A DNA stretch of 64,000 nt from Blastocystis sp. Blastoise (Eukaryota; Sar; Bigyra; Opalinata; Blastocystidae). The stretch spans positions 372,001 through 436,000 of the forward strand of contig JBBPEB010000029.1 in the NCBI GenBank assembly GCA_039096225.1. Direction: 5' to 3'. Both the position numbers and the translations under genes were made by a program. Numbering within the stretch: the stretch's first letter is position 1; each line of letters begins with the position of its first letter. Under the pieces are notes generated by a model, which was not told the DNA's origin, made no database searches, and was given only the letters and a program-made list of their open reading frames with translations. Shown here in pieces: positions 49,411-64,000 of this stretch.

Positions 49411-51480
49411 CTTGGATTTGTTTACATATTTTCTGAATTTGGTGAATAGCTTCAAGTCTAACTTTCCCGTGGGAATCCGAGAGAAGTATATGTTGTCCAA
49501 GTAGAGGAAGAGAAAGAGAAGGAGGAAAAATAGAACTACATACAGAACACATATATAGACGTTCTATAGAGAGATATATGATAATATTATTCCATGAAAA
49601 TATTATTATATATATTTATTAGTTAATACAATCTCAATATTTATATAAGTTTATAAATAAAATAAGAAAATGTTGTTTTTACATAAAAAAATGAAATAAA
49701 TAAAATGATAACATAATAAAGAGAAGAATTATATACTTGTGTATGTAGCTGTTGAATATATAGTTCTATATATATATTTTGCATATAGACGCGGTGGTCG
49801 TGATATATGTGTATCATTATCATACCATGATATACTAGAGGAGAAAGTATACATATATAAATATATAAATTTATATTACATATAAAAAATGTAAAAGAAG
49901 AAAATTAAATAATATAAATAATGAGAGTCAATATAATTGATAATAATGTTATAATAATACAACCATAAATGTTATTTAGTATATATATATACTTATCAAT
50001 GGATATGATAGCTTTTAAAATAGCAAGAAATGTATTAAAAAGACTAGATTGTTTTTCTGCTTTTGTATATAAAGAGAAAAAATGATGAAGAAGAGAAACT
50101 GTCTATAGAGAATTTAATATGTATAGAGAATAATAATTTTAATTATTATAAATATAGATAATAATAATAATAATAAATATAATAATAATGATAATAATAA
50201 ATATTATAATAAATATTATAATAAATATTATAATAAATATAATAATGATAATAATAAATATAATAATAAATATAATAATAAATATATACTCCATCTTTAC
50301 TTGCTTCAGGAGATATTTTATAAAGAATATAGAATATATTTGGCATAAATATATTGATATAATCACATAAGGAAACAACATCAATCTATAAAATAAGAAT
50401 AGGAATATATAGAGTATACTTACAAGAATATCAATCATATTCAAATAATACATAACAATATATATATAATCATAAGAGAGAAACATACATCTTTATATTG
50501 ATAACCTTGAATATAACCAATAATAAACATAATAATAGAAATAACGGCCATATATCGTTGTTTAGAAATATTACTATTTGAATCCGTTCCTTGTAGAGTG
50601 ATATGTATATTATAGATAGATTCTTGAGTATCACAAGTGAGATAAGAAAGAAGAAGAGAAGTAGTAGTAGTAGACAATAAGGAAAGAGGAGTAAGAAGAA
50701 GAGAAAGGAAAAGATAAAATGTACATATATATTGAGAAGAACAAAGATAGGTATGAAGTTCTGTTGATATTGTTGATAATAAGTATATACAGATTTCTAA
50801 TATACCTAATTATATAATAAATAATAATTATTTAATGAATCATAATATTTGTAATATATACAAGATTGAGTATAATAATAGATCATGCATTCAAGTTGCT
50901 CTTCATTTCGAAACACTTCATAAGGGGGTATATATATAGATATAATTGCTTTTAATGTTGAGATATCTGCTGTTTCTAAGATTAATGAATTCTCTCGTAT
51001 TTTTTTCAGAAAAAGCATATGAAAACTATTGATGACTTCCAAAATATTGGCATACTTCTATACTATTCTGTCTATATATAAAACAAACACAAAAAAATTA
51101 CTTTTTCAGGTATTTGAGACATATCTTTCTTCGATTTTGATGTTCTAGAATCTAAATTGAACAAAATAAAAAAAATAGTCTATCAAATAATACTGGCATC
51201 CAATTTTTGTTTTCTAGTTCTCTTTAAATTTGATTTATTTTCATATTCCATTTCTTGATAAACAATTGAAGCTGAGTATATTTCACTAAATGAGTATGAG
51301 TAATGAAAAAATAGAGAAATACAATTGAAAATGGTGAATGCATTGAATATATTGAATGAATTGATTCTGGTTTGATGAATTCAAGTTATTCATGATATTG
51401 TCCATCCATTCATGAATCGTTTGAACAACTGTTTGTGGGTTTAATTCATAATCAGTGAGTGTAAAGTTGCTATCAAGCAT
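47976..51480 (-). CDS. HEAT-repeat protein, condensin NCAPG-like
   Basis: Multi-exon gene from MLDSNFTLTDYELNPQ (51480) to EKQITKQ-TAA (47976). Helical repeats are clearest in HILLSDSHGKVRLEAIHQIQ and in REPDVNIRRECISLLIEM, with ISMLPILVVKSHDKDP following. The last two resemble the NCAPG/CND3 segment of paired repeats (NDSNPEVRRAVLSCIAPS and VGRTKDVKEAVRKLAYQVL). If correct, it is a non-SMC condensin I subunit for chromosome compaction. Other HEAT proteins (cohesin STAG, phosphatase scaffolds) remain possible. Exon structure in the N-terminal half, 49.6-51.2 kb, is only partly resolved. A poly-Asn run encoded by AAT repeats (about 49336-49410) interrupts one repeat pair. Confidence 0.5.
49336..49410. 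repeat. (ATT)n coding microsatellite, poly-Asn
   Basis: About twenty-four ATT units on the + strand, read as poly-Asn in the HEAT-repeat gene on the minus strand, between ICKQIQD and MVSVITP. Confidence 0.85.
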
Positions 51481-51841
51481 GACTTCATATAGTATAATAT
51501 ATCAAAGAAAGATATTAGATGATGTTAATGCGTCTATGGACATTTATAATGAGCAAATCCAAAAAAAACAAATAAAGTGTTTTAAATAAAGAAGAGGGAA
51601 CGTTTCTGATTGGCTAATACTGTGAAATTTCCAGAAGTTTCTTGATAAATTTTTTAAGCGAACGATTGCAAGTGTCGACTTTAATATATATTAGAAAACT
51701 ACTAAAAAGGGCAAAATAACATGAATGGTCTGAAATAGTCAAAATTATTTTTTGTTATTGCAACCATTTCTTTTTTATCACAACTTTTCAAGGTTTTGAC
51801 AAAATCAGTGTATATATTCCCTCAAACTATTTAGAAACAGA
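51481..51841. promoter_or_regulatory. Divergent 5' region HEAT gene / eS10
   Basis: About 360 bases of comparatively mixed composition between divergent starts. No specific element recognised. Confidence 0.4.
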
Positions 51842-52606
51842 ATGCTTGTTCCCAAGAGAAATCGTGTTTTAATCTACTCTTACCTCTTCCAAGGTATGCT
51901 AACGAATAACATATAAACCACCATTCCTTACTACTTTTACTTGATGATCTATAGAAGGTTGTATTGTTATCAAGGATAACGTTGCTTGCAACAGATCCTT
52001 CGGTAAGGACGAAAAGGGTCAAGACCAAGTCGTTCCCAATATTGAAGTTATTAAGGTATTACAATCCCTCTGGTCTAGAGAATATGTCAAGAAAACTTAT
52101 TCTTGGTGCCATTTCTATTACTTCTTAACTGATGCTGGTATTGAATACTTAAGAAATTATCTTCATCTTACCGCTGATGTCGTCCCTGCTACCCTTAAGA
52201 AGCAAGCTCCCGTCCGTCCATTTATATTTATATATATTTTTTTAAATATTTTCTCTATTCATATAATATTTATATATCGTTTTATGTATCTATAGCCGTC
52301 CCGATCGTGAAGAAAGACCCCGTAATTATTTTACATTTATAATTTGATTCAACTCAACAATTTATATTTTTATCATATAATCATATATATATATATATTT
52401 TATAGGTCGTGATGGTGAAAGAAGAAACTTCGTATGTTTTTATATTCATTATATATATTTTATTATATATAAATGGTGTTATATACTAATTTAATATTAT
52501 TATAATATTCTTTTCTTATAAATTTATTTATATATAGCGTAGCAACAGAAACTTCCGTGAACGTAGACCTGCTGCTGAAAAACCAGTCGAAGCTACTCAA
52601 GCTTAA
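51842..52606 (+). CDS. RPS10: Small-subunit ribosomal protein eS10
   Basis: Component of the 40S beak. Exons 51842-51893, 51955-52213 or 52219, 52296-52321, 52406-52431 and 52538-52606 give 143-145 residues. The eS10 plectin/S10 domain is unmistakable ([19 protein letters not shown], then [14 protein letters not shown] and [15 protein letters not shown]). An Arg/Gly/Glu-rich tail follows ([17 protein letters not shown]). Codons use more C-ending forms (GTC, AAC, TCC) than neighbours, as expected for high expression. Introns 1, 3 and 4 are GT-AG. Intron 2 has no GT donor in phase 2 and is bordered by CCGTCC on both sides. Confidence 0.93.
52214..52295 (+). other. Non-GT intron 2 of eS10, CCGTCC repeats
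   Basis: The repeat CCGTCC stands at 52214-52219 and at 52296-52301, the second just after a TATAG acceptor. The two available GT dinucleotides lie in phases 0 and 1; the Arg-rich tail needs phase 2. Confidence 0.75.
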
Positions 52607-52845
52607 GAAGCACGATTTCTAAAGCTTCTCCTATGAGAGGGAAACATTTATTTATGTCTTTTGTTATTATTATTTTTATTCAATGGAATCATTTGAAATA
52701 CGAATACAATACTATTATAGAATTTATTTATTTATTATTATTTTAATTATTAGAACAAAACAAAGAAATATGGAATACATAAACAAAACATATAAAATAC
52801 ATAAGAGACTGAGAACAAATAAACCAAAAGAAAAAGTAATAAAGC

Positions 52846-54322
52846 TTAGTTTTCTTCTTCAGTATCTTTATTGAACTTTTTTTCTTTACGAATAATCTTA
52901 AGAGCTTTAATTTTTCTTGTTTGCATATGAGTCATATCTTGTTTCTCCATATGAACTCTACCTAACTTATCACCAAGAGGATTATGAGATACATTCTTGA
53001 CTTTCTTAGGTTTAATAGTTCTAGGTATTTTAAGACTATCTCTCTTAAGTTCTTTAGAAGCCATATGTTTACGTCGAAGTTCAAAATCAATAGCAGGACC
53101 TTGTTCTAAGAGTTCGATACGAGGAAGAGAACTACCACTCTTCTTTAATAATGGAACTATATATATATATATGTTTAATAATTATAAACATAGTTGGATT
53201 CATAAGAATGTAATAGAGAAACATAAAGTAATATAATTAATAAATAATTATTAAATAATATATATATATTAAATAATATATATATATATATAATACTGTA
53301 TATATAAATGATAAAGTTAATAAATAGAATAGAATATACCATAGACTCTTAAGAAGAAAGAAGGTGTTTCACCGTTATCAGGGAAAGTAGCAGAACAAAC
53401 AATAACTTCATCTAAACCTGAAAGAGAAATCTTATCAATCTGTTCACCTCTAAAGAAATCTAATAATAAATTCTTTAATAATTTATAATCTTCATTATAT
53501 TCCCAAATATCTCCTTGGAAGATAAAACATGGTTTATGACCTACTAAAGCCTATATATAGAATTATTATTATATTATTATGATTATAATTATGATTATGA
53601 TTATATAATTAACAACATTAAAACAATATTAAAAAAAATAAATATATAAAAGCTTACTTTTTGTCCTTTAAAAGATTCAATAGATTTATAATTAGTAACA
53701 CCAAGTTCAAACATATCTAATAATTGAAAGTTAAATAATCTACCTAATACAATATTATTAGGTCTTTTCTTAGAATCAGAAGCTAATCCAAAAAGAGAAC
53801 AATCATTTTTTTGAGCTAAAAATTCAACAGAATTAGCATCATCAAAGGGATGAATTTCATTCTTTTTAACCATTAACTTTGAATGAGGAGCCTTCAAACG
53901 AGCCTAGAAACATATATATATGTAACATAATTATATATAATTTATTTAATTATTTATATAAACGCAAATAGAAAATATATAAATTGATACATTTTATAAA
54001 ACAACAATAAATAGAATATAAATTATAGGCATACAAGATCCTTAAGAACATCTACAATATATTTTGAAGCAGTTGTAGTCTTTAAAAGCATAGCGGTCTT
54101 AGGATTTTCGTTAATCTTAGGAGCTCTGTTTTCTAAATATCTTTTAGCATGACCTCTTACTTGTTTCTGCTTAGGTTGTTTCTTTCCTTTCTTCTGAGTT
54201 TTAGAAACTTTCTTACCACCAACAGGAGGAGTAGCAATTACCAATCTTCCCTTACTATCCTTTGTATTTATATTCTTAGGAACCTTACGCTCCTTTTTTT
54301 CTTTTATTTTAATTAAAGCCAT
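52846..54322 (-). CDS. RPF2: RPF2-like Brix-domain ribosome biogenesis factor
   Basis: Nucleolar protein that, with RRS1, brings the 5S RNP into the pre-60S particle. Four exons (54322-54035, 53903-53658, 53550-53340, 53156-52846), all GT-AG, give 351 residues. A Lys-rich N-terminus precedes the Brix domain: RAPKINENPKTAMLLKTTTAS, then VLKDLARLKAPHSKLMVKKN and HPFDDANSVEFLAQKNDCSLF. The domain ends with FFLRVYGV. The C-terminus is strongly basic (KELKRDSLKIPRTIKPKKVK). Convergent with eS10 across about 240 bases, which gives a ribosome-themed gene pair. Confidence 0.9.
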
Positions 54323-55497
54323 GACTCTATAATGAAGTAATCAAGAAGAAAAATAATATGGACAAAAATTATGGAACAAGCCTCTAAACAGAAATTCATG
54401 GTTATCAATGAATTATCACTGAGTATTTTTTATCAATTATTTCTCTATATTTTATTTCGTTTCTTATTATGATTCAAGAAATTCTAACTATATTTTTATT
54501 ATTATTTCTAAATAAATGATCTGATTGAGAAAAATAATGGAAAAGATATATTAAAAAAATAAATGAAATTCTTTTGTGCTCAGATTTATTACTTTTAAGC
54601 ATTTCTACAAGTATGTATAATGAACTATATAATCATTCCAACTTATACAATATATTATCTATCTATTTAAAGAGTATAACGTTTTTATTCTACTGTTTTT
54701 ATAGATATTTTTTATGAAAAAATTGCTTAAAATAAATTAGAATATGAGTGGATCTGTAGAACAATTATAAAAAATATATATTTAAAAAAATTTAAAAGAA
54801 TTATCACATTCTACTTGTACTACGTTTTTATGGATTACGAAATATATTTAAATATATAGAAATTGTTCCAGATATTGTTTCATTAATTAGATAAATTCGT
54901 GTATATATTTGAATTGGAATTCTTGCAGTTATGGATGATGAAAGTAAATATAAGAATTGCATTCTATTCAAAAAAAATAGCAAGCCGATCTTATAGTTCA
55001 TGAAACTTGGATAAGTCTTTGTTTGTAGGCATATCTTGAAAATTGACATTTCTCAGTTACGTGTTATTCATGGTCATTTCTCAAATATAAATATGTAAAG
55101 TGATAATGAATTAATAAAAGAATTGAATAAATTTATGATTTTAAATGATCATAAAGAAAATGGAGAATGGCTCTAAATGGAGAAATAAATTCGTTTGTTT
55201 CTTTTGTTTCATTCTTCATGTTAAATTAATAATGATTGGTATATTATTCATTCTGCTTGAAAGACGATACTCCTTGTAATTTTATTCATTTTCGCAGAAA
55301 AACATTATTTTCTCAGGCATTTTTATATAAACACAAACATGGCCCAATCATATGAAGGATCTATATAAGTGGATTTCACTGGCTAATTTTTTCCATTTTT
55401 TAAATCCATTCCTTTTTATGTAACTTTAATTTTTATTTTTTAAGGATTTTCCTATATAAAGAAATAAGTTTTATATGATATAGATTTACTATTTAAA
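54323..55497. promoter_or_regulatory. Divergent spacer, about 1.2 kb
   Basis: 5' regions of RPF2 (-) and the MFS transporter (+). No exon, RNA or repeat recognised. Confidence 0.45.
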
Positions 55498-59131
<3,634 letters not shown>

Positions 59132-59889
59132 ATATAAAACAATACTCATTTTTTTTAACTTTTAAGAAAGCGTTCATATAAATAATAAATCACTTTATTT
59201 TATAAAATAAAAAGCATATACTCAAAGTTTAATATATTTCTAATAATTGTTATTCACTCTGAAGACATTGTTTCCTATTTATATTTATACTTTTTAAATC
59301 ATTTTTTAAATATTATAATAGTTTCGTTCAAATAATAACATTCACATAAACTTATTATTAATAATAAAAAAAGAACTTTTCCAAGACGTATTTTTGAATA
59401 TTTTTTATATATTATCTTGCAAAATAATATAAACATTTATTATTGGTTTTATATGACAATAAATATACCGTACAAATAATCCAAAAGCTAATTATTGAGA
59501 AAAAAATAAAAAACTGTTGTAACACATTTAAACGTATTTTATACTTCATATTCAATATAGACACTATTTTCTAAATTTGAATAATATATTTTAAATCGAT
59601 ATATATATCATAACAAACCTGATGGACCTAGATAATGTATATTTTACATCTTTATTCTATTCTAGAATAATCCTTATATGAAAATCAAAGAAAAGGAATC
59701 TTTTGGATCATTATTTTAATTGTTCTTCGAAATGAATAGAATCTAAAAAACAAAAACGTTTATTTCTTGGGATACTTTCAGTGAAAATAAATGAAAAAGA
59801 AGTTCGTTATTATTCTAAAAGAACTCGGTCAACTTCTTTTATGGAAATTTTTTTTCATATTTTTTTATTCATTATACAGTTTATATACA
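59132..59889. promoter_or_regulatory. Spacer MFS / TPR-TMEM33
   Basis: About 760 bases. An ATG at 59791 opens an 80-codon frame with a hydrophobic run that reaches the exon at 59890; I prefer the later start MSHEAAE because TPR homology begins there. Confidence 0.4.
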
Positions 59890-60498
59890 ATGTCTCACGA
59901 AGCTGCTGAAGTATTTATATATTTTAAGATTGTTTTAAATCCATATAGGCTATTAAAGAAAGAGGTAATCAAAGATTACGAGATGGCAATTACTCTTCTG
60001 CTGAATTATTATATACAGAAGCTATTGATTTAGAACCATCTAATGCAAAGTATTACAGTAATCGTTGTACAGCTAGAATTCATTTAAAGAAATTTGACGA
60101 AGCGTTAGAGGATGCTGAGAATATTATTAAGAATGATCCTAATTGGATTAAAGGATATATTCAAAAAGGTTCTGTATTAATGACTTTACATCGTTATGAT
60201 GAAGCTATTAGTACATTCGAAAAAGCGAATCAGATTGAGCCTAATAATGAAACTGCAAAATCACTCTATGAAAAAGTTAAATCAATGGTATATATTATTT
60301 ATTGTGTATTTTATATTTTTATTTTTATTTTTGTATTATTTTTAATTATTTTTATATTATTTTTATATTATTTTTATATAGAAGGAAACTACTTCATCTG
60401 ATTCTACCAATCTACGTCATTTTCTTATTGGTACAAAGGAGAACACCGTACAAACAATTGTGAATGCGTCAAGAATCATCATTCTTATTCTATTTGTA

Positions 60499-60573
<75 letters not shown>

Positions 60574-60841
60574 GATATCTTTATTACTTCCAATATTTAA
60601 ATTTCAGAGATCACCAACTATATACCCAATTATATTATTCTTTTATATTATAATTACTATTGCTTCTGTTCTTTATGCTTATGGTAACATTCAATTTAAT
60701 ATGACTTATCTTACACGTGTCATGAGGGATGGTCACGTGATGTATGTTTATTATCTCCTTCTGTTTATCACTTTTAAACGTACTCCTCTTGCCTTATTCC
60801 CTGTATATATATATTATTATTATTATTATTATTATTATTTA

Positions 60842-60883
<42 letters not shown>

Positions 60884-60904
60884 CTACATTATTATTATTA
60901 TCTA

Positions 60905-60965
<61 letters not shown>

Positions 60966-61305
60966 GATTATATTATCTGAAAGTCGCTATTTGTTAACGT
61001 GGTTTATTCGACTTTTGTCCTATATTTCTGTTAGTACTTCTAACAAATTAATAGAAGTTTTATCATCTATTGTTCCGCGATTACTTCAAGTACCTAATTT
61101 TAATTCTCTCTCTGATAATGAGAAATGGTCCTGTGTATATACATATACTTCTACTCTTTGTTGTCTCTGGGAAATCATCATGATTGTTCCAATAACCGCG
61201 GGAATATTCAAGGGAATAAGAGGCATAATGCTAGTAGTAATTTATATTAATTATTTAATGAGCAGATCTATTCAAGATGCATATATGACGGTATATATAT
61301 ATATA

Positions 61306-61398
<93 letters not shown>

Positions 61399-61626
61399 GA
61401 ATGCTATGCGTACGATTGATGCAGCCATCACTACTTTGGTTTCCAGATTACCTGCTTTTATTCGTATATTATATATATATATATTAAAATGTTGTATAAA
61501 TAATACTAATATATTAATAAAAATATATAAATAATGCTAATATATATAATATAATATATAGGTAATATATATTATAAGATGCGTACAGTTATTGTTCGTA
61601 TGTATACACAACGCCGTGGATATTAA
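59890..61626 (+). CDS. TMEM33: TPR-TMEM33 (Pom33/Per33) fusion protein
   Basis: Seven GT-AG exons (59890-59910, 59949-60287, 60382-60495, 60575-60802, 60967-61290, 61400-61463, 61562-61626) give 384 residues. Residues 1-120 are three STI1-like tetratricopeptide repeats (EAIKERGNQRLRDGNYSSAE, then YSNRCTARIHLKKFDEALED and IQKGSVLMTLHRYDEAIST). Residues 150-384 match TMEM33/Pom33, an ER and nuclear-envelope multi-pass protein: NASRIIIL with the LLLPIFKF helix, LTRVMRDGHVMYVYYLLLF, ESRYLLTW, and SVYTYTS-like and YINYLMSRSIQDAYM segments. TMEM33 proteins normally lack TPRs. There is no stop, start or unphased junction between the halves, so I read one gene. Confidence 0.75.
60804..60965. repeat. 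(ATT)n intron microsatellite
   Basis: Intron 4 of the TPR-TMEM33 gene is almost wholly ATT repeats with TATCTACATT interruptions. Introns 3 and 5 of the same gene are similar. Confidence 0.85.
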
Positions 61627-62007
61627 GATATACATATATGTATTTATATGTATCTATTATTTATATAATTGTCGTTTTATCTACTTTCTATGAGTTTTCA
61701 ATAACCTAAAATAATAATATATATATGTTTATATATGTTAACACTTTTCCTCTTTTTTTATTATAACCGTAACCAAAGTTACATTAAAAATAGTTTTCTT
61801 TTAGTTATTTATGTGTTTAGTTATTATTATGTTATTATTATATGAAATCATGAATACAAATCATATATTACAACTATTTATATTATGAGCAAAACTAAAA
61901 TGATATGAAAGTGATGTTTTTATTATAAAATATATATATATATCTAAAAAAAAATTAAATAAATGTTCTATATATTAATAATAATATAAAAATATATAAA
62001 ATTATAA
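61627..62007. other. Convergent spacer TMEM33 / OST3
   Basis: 3' flanks of two converging genes, AT-rich. Nothing further seen. Confidence 0.5.
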
Positions 62008-62778
62008 TTAATTTCCTCTTGGTTTTAATACGGATATATACCAAGGATTCTTCACAATATAACAGAATGTATATATAAGGAAAAGAGTAATAAATACTAA
62101 AACAGCAGTATTAATATATTCTCCTTTATTTTCTTTACCAGGCTATATATATATGTTATATATATATTATTATTATTATTATATAAATTATATATACTTT
62201 AGCTCCAAATTCAATGAGATATAATACAGCCATACAACAAGCAATATCTATATATATATATATAAGTTATGATTATTATGATTATTATTATGATTATTAT
62301 GATTATTATATATATATACTTAGTACACCCGTAATAAGTCCTTCTAGGACGAATTGTCCCTGGCCATTTCTACTGAATACTTCGCATCCCTGTTGAGTAC
62401 AATACATAAATGGAGGCTCTTTAATAATATCATAGATAAGACCTGACACTGCAAGGGCATATCTATTTATATAGTTATATACATAGTTATATATATAGTT
62501 ATATACATAGTTATATATATAGAGAGAAATAAAATGTTATTTCATATATATATATCATTATTTAAAAACATTGTAATAATATTAATTTTAAATATATATA
62601 TATATATAATAATGAATAATATATACACCATTAAGCAAAGAACTAAATAATAGAATTTATGGCCCACAATCTTATATATATTTTCAGCTTTAAATAAATA
62701 GAGATAAGCAGCCAAAGGGAGCCCAAATATAAATACACAACTGATAATAACCTGAGGCCAAGGGAAACGATATATAGG

Positions 62779-62810
<32 letters not shown>

Positions 62811-62904
62811 TTAGTATTATTGAATAAACTAATAATAATAATAATAATATCTCAAATAATAATAATATCTCAAATAAGAATAATAATAGATGTATTTATA
62901 AAAC

Positions 62905-62939
<35 letters not shown>

Positions 62940-63554
62940 TAAGAGCCAATTTACTACGAATAAAAGAGGCATAATGTTCTGCTCTTAAGGCGCCTTCGAC
63001 GTTGTGATTCATCATATTATCTTCAGGAAGCTATATATATATATATAGAATATAAAAGATTGAATATAGAATATATATAATAAATACTATATAATAAATA
63101 CTATATAATATAATTTATTTATAATAATAAAAATATAAAATAAAAAATATAAATATACTTTCTTATTAATATGAAGAGTACGAGGAATAAAAGCAAAGTT
63201 AGGAATACTTTCAAATTCATGATATTTAAATACACGAGGAGCATTCTCATGTAATACACGAATAAATAAAATATTATTTTCAGGATTTTCCATTTTATCA
63301 TAGCAAGAAGCTAATAAATTAAATTCGGTGTTTGAGTTTCTACAAGTACCACAATGATAACGAGAAGATAAAACAGTATAAAGAACAAACGCATCAAAAT
63401 CTCTTCTTTGTCTTAAAATATATTCTTGATATTGATCATCATTTAATGTGACAATACCATTCTTTTTTAATTTACTCAAAGTTTCAAAATTTGAAGAAGC
63501 AGTAGCTTGACATAAAATTAAGCTTGCAATTATAAACAAAGAAAGACGAAACAT
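62008..63554 (-). CDS. OST3: OST3/OST6 oligosaccharyltransferase subunit
   Basis: Thioredoxin-fold subunit of the ER N-glycosylation enzyme (TUSC3/MAGT1 in animals). A signal peptide (MFRLSLFIIASLILCQATA) leads to a luminal thioredoxin domain with active-site YHCGTC and the cis-proline segment ESIPNFAF. Exon 1 is 63554-63159, exon 2 is 63030-62938. Four membrane segments follow: FPWPQVIISCVFIFGLPLAAY, then KFYYLVLCLMV, EGLITGVL with NIACCMAVLYLIEF, and AVLVFITLFLIYTF. The tail KNPWYISVLKPRGN-TAA is at 62008. Two oddities: intron 2 (62770-62931) lacks an AG acceptor and joins best through a TATAT repeat (LALNVY-RFPWP), and the frame shifts by one base at about 62689-62694 between YLYLK and AENIYK. 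Confidence 0.85.
62770..62931 (-). other. Intron 2 of OST3 without AG acceptor
   Basis: Exon 3 is preceded by CCTATATAT with no AG for about 60 bases. A join at the TATAT word present on both sides gives VYRFPWP, aligning with VFRPPNY of animal TUSC3. Confidence 0.5.
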
Positions 63555-63918
63555 GGTTCTATAGATAGTTTATAAATAGAACATCTATAAAATAAAACAA
63601 ACGTACATTATATCTTCTCTTGTAGATACGATAACAACGATATAATCTATCAATAGTCTTTTAATAAAAACATATCACATTCTTTAATGATTTTCATGGG
63701 AAATTGAAAAGAGACAAAAACACAGCGATTCTTGCAGACTAGAAGTTCATGAAGAATCCCACGGGAATACACGTCGAACAAGAAGAATTTTCGTTTTCTC
63801 TCAAGAATTCAGCGAGTTCTTATTCTTTTTTCTGTTTCTTTAATTATTATTTCTGTTTATATCAATTTCATTTTCTATTTTACTGTTTATAATACCTTGT
63901 TGATTTAAAAAAATAAAA
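63555..63918. promoter_or_regulatory. Divergent 5' region OST3 / RING gene
   Basis: About 360 bases, with CATGGGAAA at 63697 and CACGGGAAT at 63760, two copies of the recurrent CRYGGGAA word. Confidence 0.45.
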
Positions 63919-64000
63919 TGTCATCGGAATACGAAACATCTCAATCAAATGAGAAAGAAGAAGATAAAGAGAATCTTCTCGAGTGTAACATATGTTATGA
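63919..64000 (+). CDS. RING-finger protein, 5' fragment
   Basis: Starts MSSEYETSQSNEKEEDK and reaches LLECNICY at the window edge. The CxxC with an acidic lead is the usual opening of a C3HC4 RING, as in RNF5/RNF185 membrane ubiquitin ligases. Only 27 codons are visible, so the family is tentative. Confidence 0.5.

Overview
This is a very AT-rich, intron-dense stretch of a eukaryotic nuclear genome, probably from a unicellular heterotroph. Every recognisable gene is an ordinary eukaryotic housekeeping or secretory-pathway gene split by short introns, most of the form GTATATAT...TATATAG. Exons hold most of the G+C. Introns and spacers are runs of TA, ATT/AAT and poly-T. Stops TAA, TAG and TGA all appear at plausible gene ends, so the code looks standard. 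I cannot name the species: a bacterial-type ROK sugar kinase, poly-Asn tracts and condensed spacers fit several protist and early fungal lineages. Gene models were assembled by hand from homology, splice phase and exon lengths. Wherever I give exon coordinates, the coding lengths sum to a multiple of three, except OST3, which carries an apparent frameshift.

Layout. 0.2-1.7 kb: 3' part of splicing factor PRP17/CDC40 (+). 2.3-5.0 kb: DONSON, a replication-fork factor (-), divergent from a membrane-anchored ROK glucokinase (+, 5.4-7.1). 7.5-10.3 kb: PCF11 cleavage/termination factor (+). 11-18.5 kb: a 20-exon coiled-coil pseudokinase (+). 19.8-26.0 kb: a very large secreted adhesin-like protein (-). 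27.3-31.9 kb: MRP/ABCC transporter (+). 32.4-34.1 kb: RAD51 (-), divergent from TAF7 (+, 34.6-35.5). 35.9-36.5 kb: TRAPPC2 (+). 37.9-40.5 kb: Ser/Asn-rich low-complexity protein (-). 40.5-41.3 kb: small coiled-coil protein (-). 42.4-44.2 kb: membrane-tethered S1/P1-type nuclease (-), divergent from a DHHC palmitoyltransferase (+, 44.4-46.1). 46.6-47.8 kb: B-box/TFIIS-central-domain protein (+). 48.0-51.5 kb: HEAT-repeat protein resembling condensin subunit NCAPG (-), divergent from ribosomal protein eS10 (+, 51.8-52.6). 52.8-54.3 kb: RPF2 (-). 55.5-59.1 kb: MFS transporter with a long Asn-rich tail (+). 59.9-61.6 kb: TPR-TMEM33 fusion (+). 62.0-63.6 kb: OST3/6 (-). 63.9 kb to end: start of a RING protein (+).

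The genes do not form one pathway, although several serve genome replication and repair (DONSON, RAD51, possibly condensin), mRNA production (PRP17, PCF11, TAF7, the TFIIS-like protein) and the secretory system (TRAPPC2, OST3, DHHC, TMEM33).

The most unusual signal is a minority class of introns. At least nine interruptions of conserved coding sequence cannot be removed in frame by a GT-AG rule. Most are flanked by a 4-6 base direct repeat, one copy of which must be retained to restore the protein. Four of them sit in one nuclease gene beside three normal introns. They resemble non-conventional (euglenid-like) introns or excised DNA elements rather than simple splice-site errors. A second signal is a GC-rich octamer, CRYGGGAA, scattered through exons in all reading frames.
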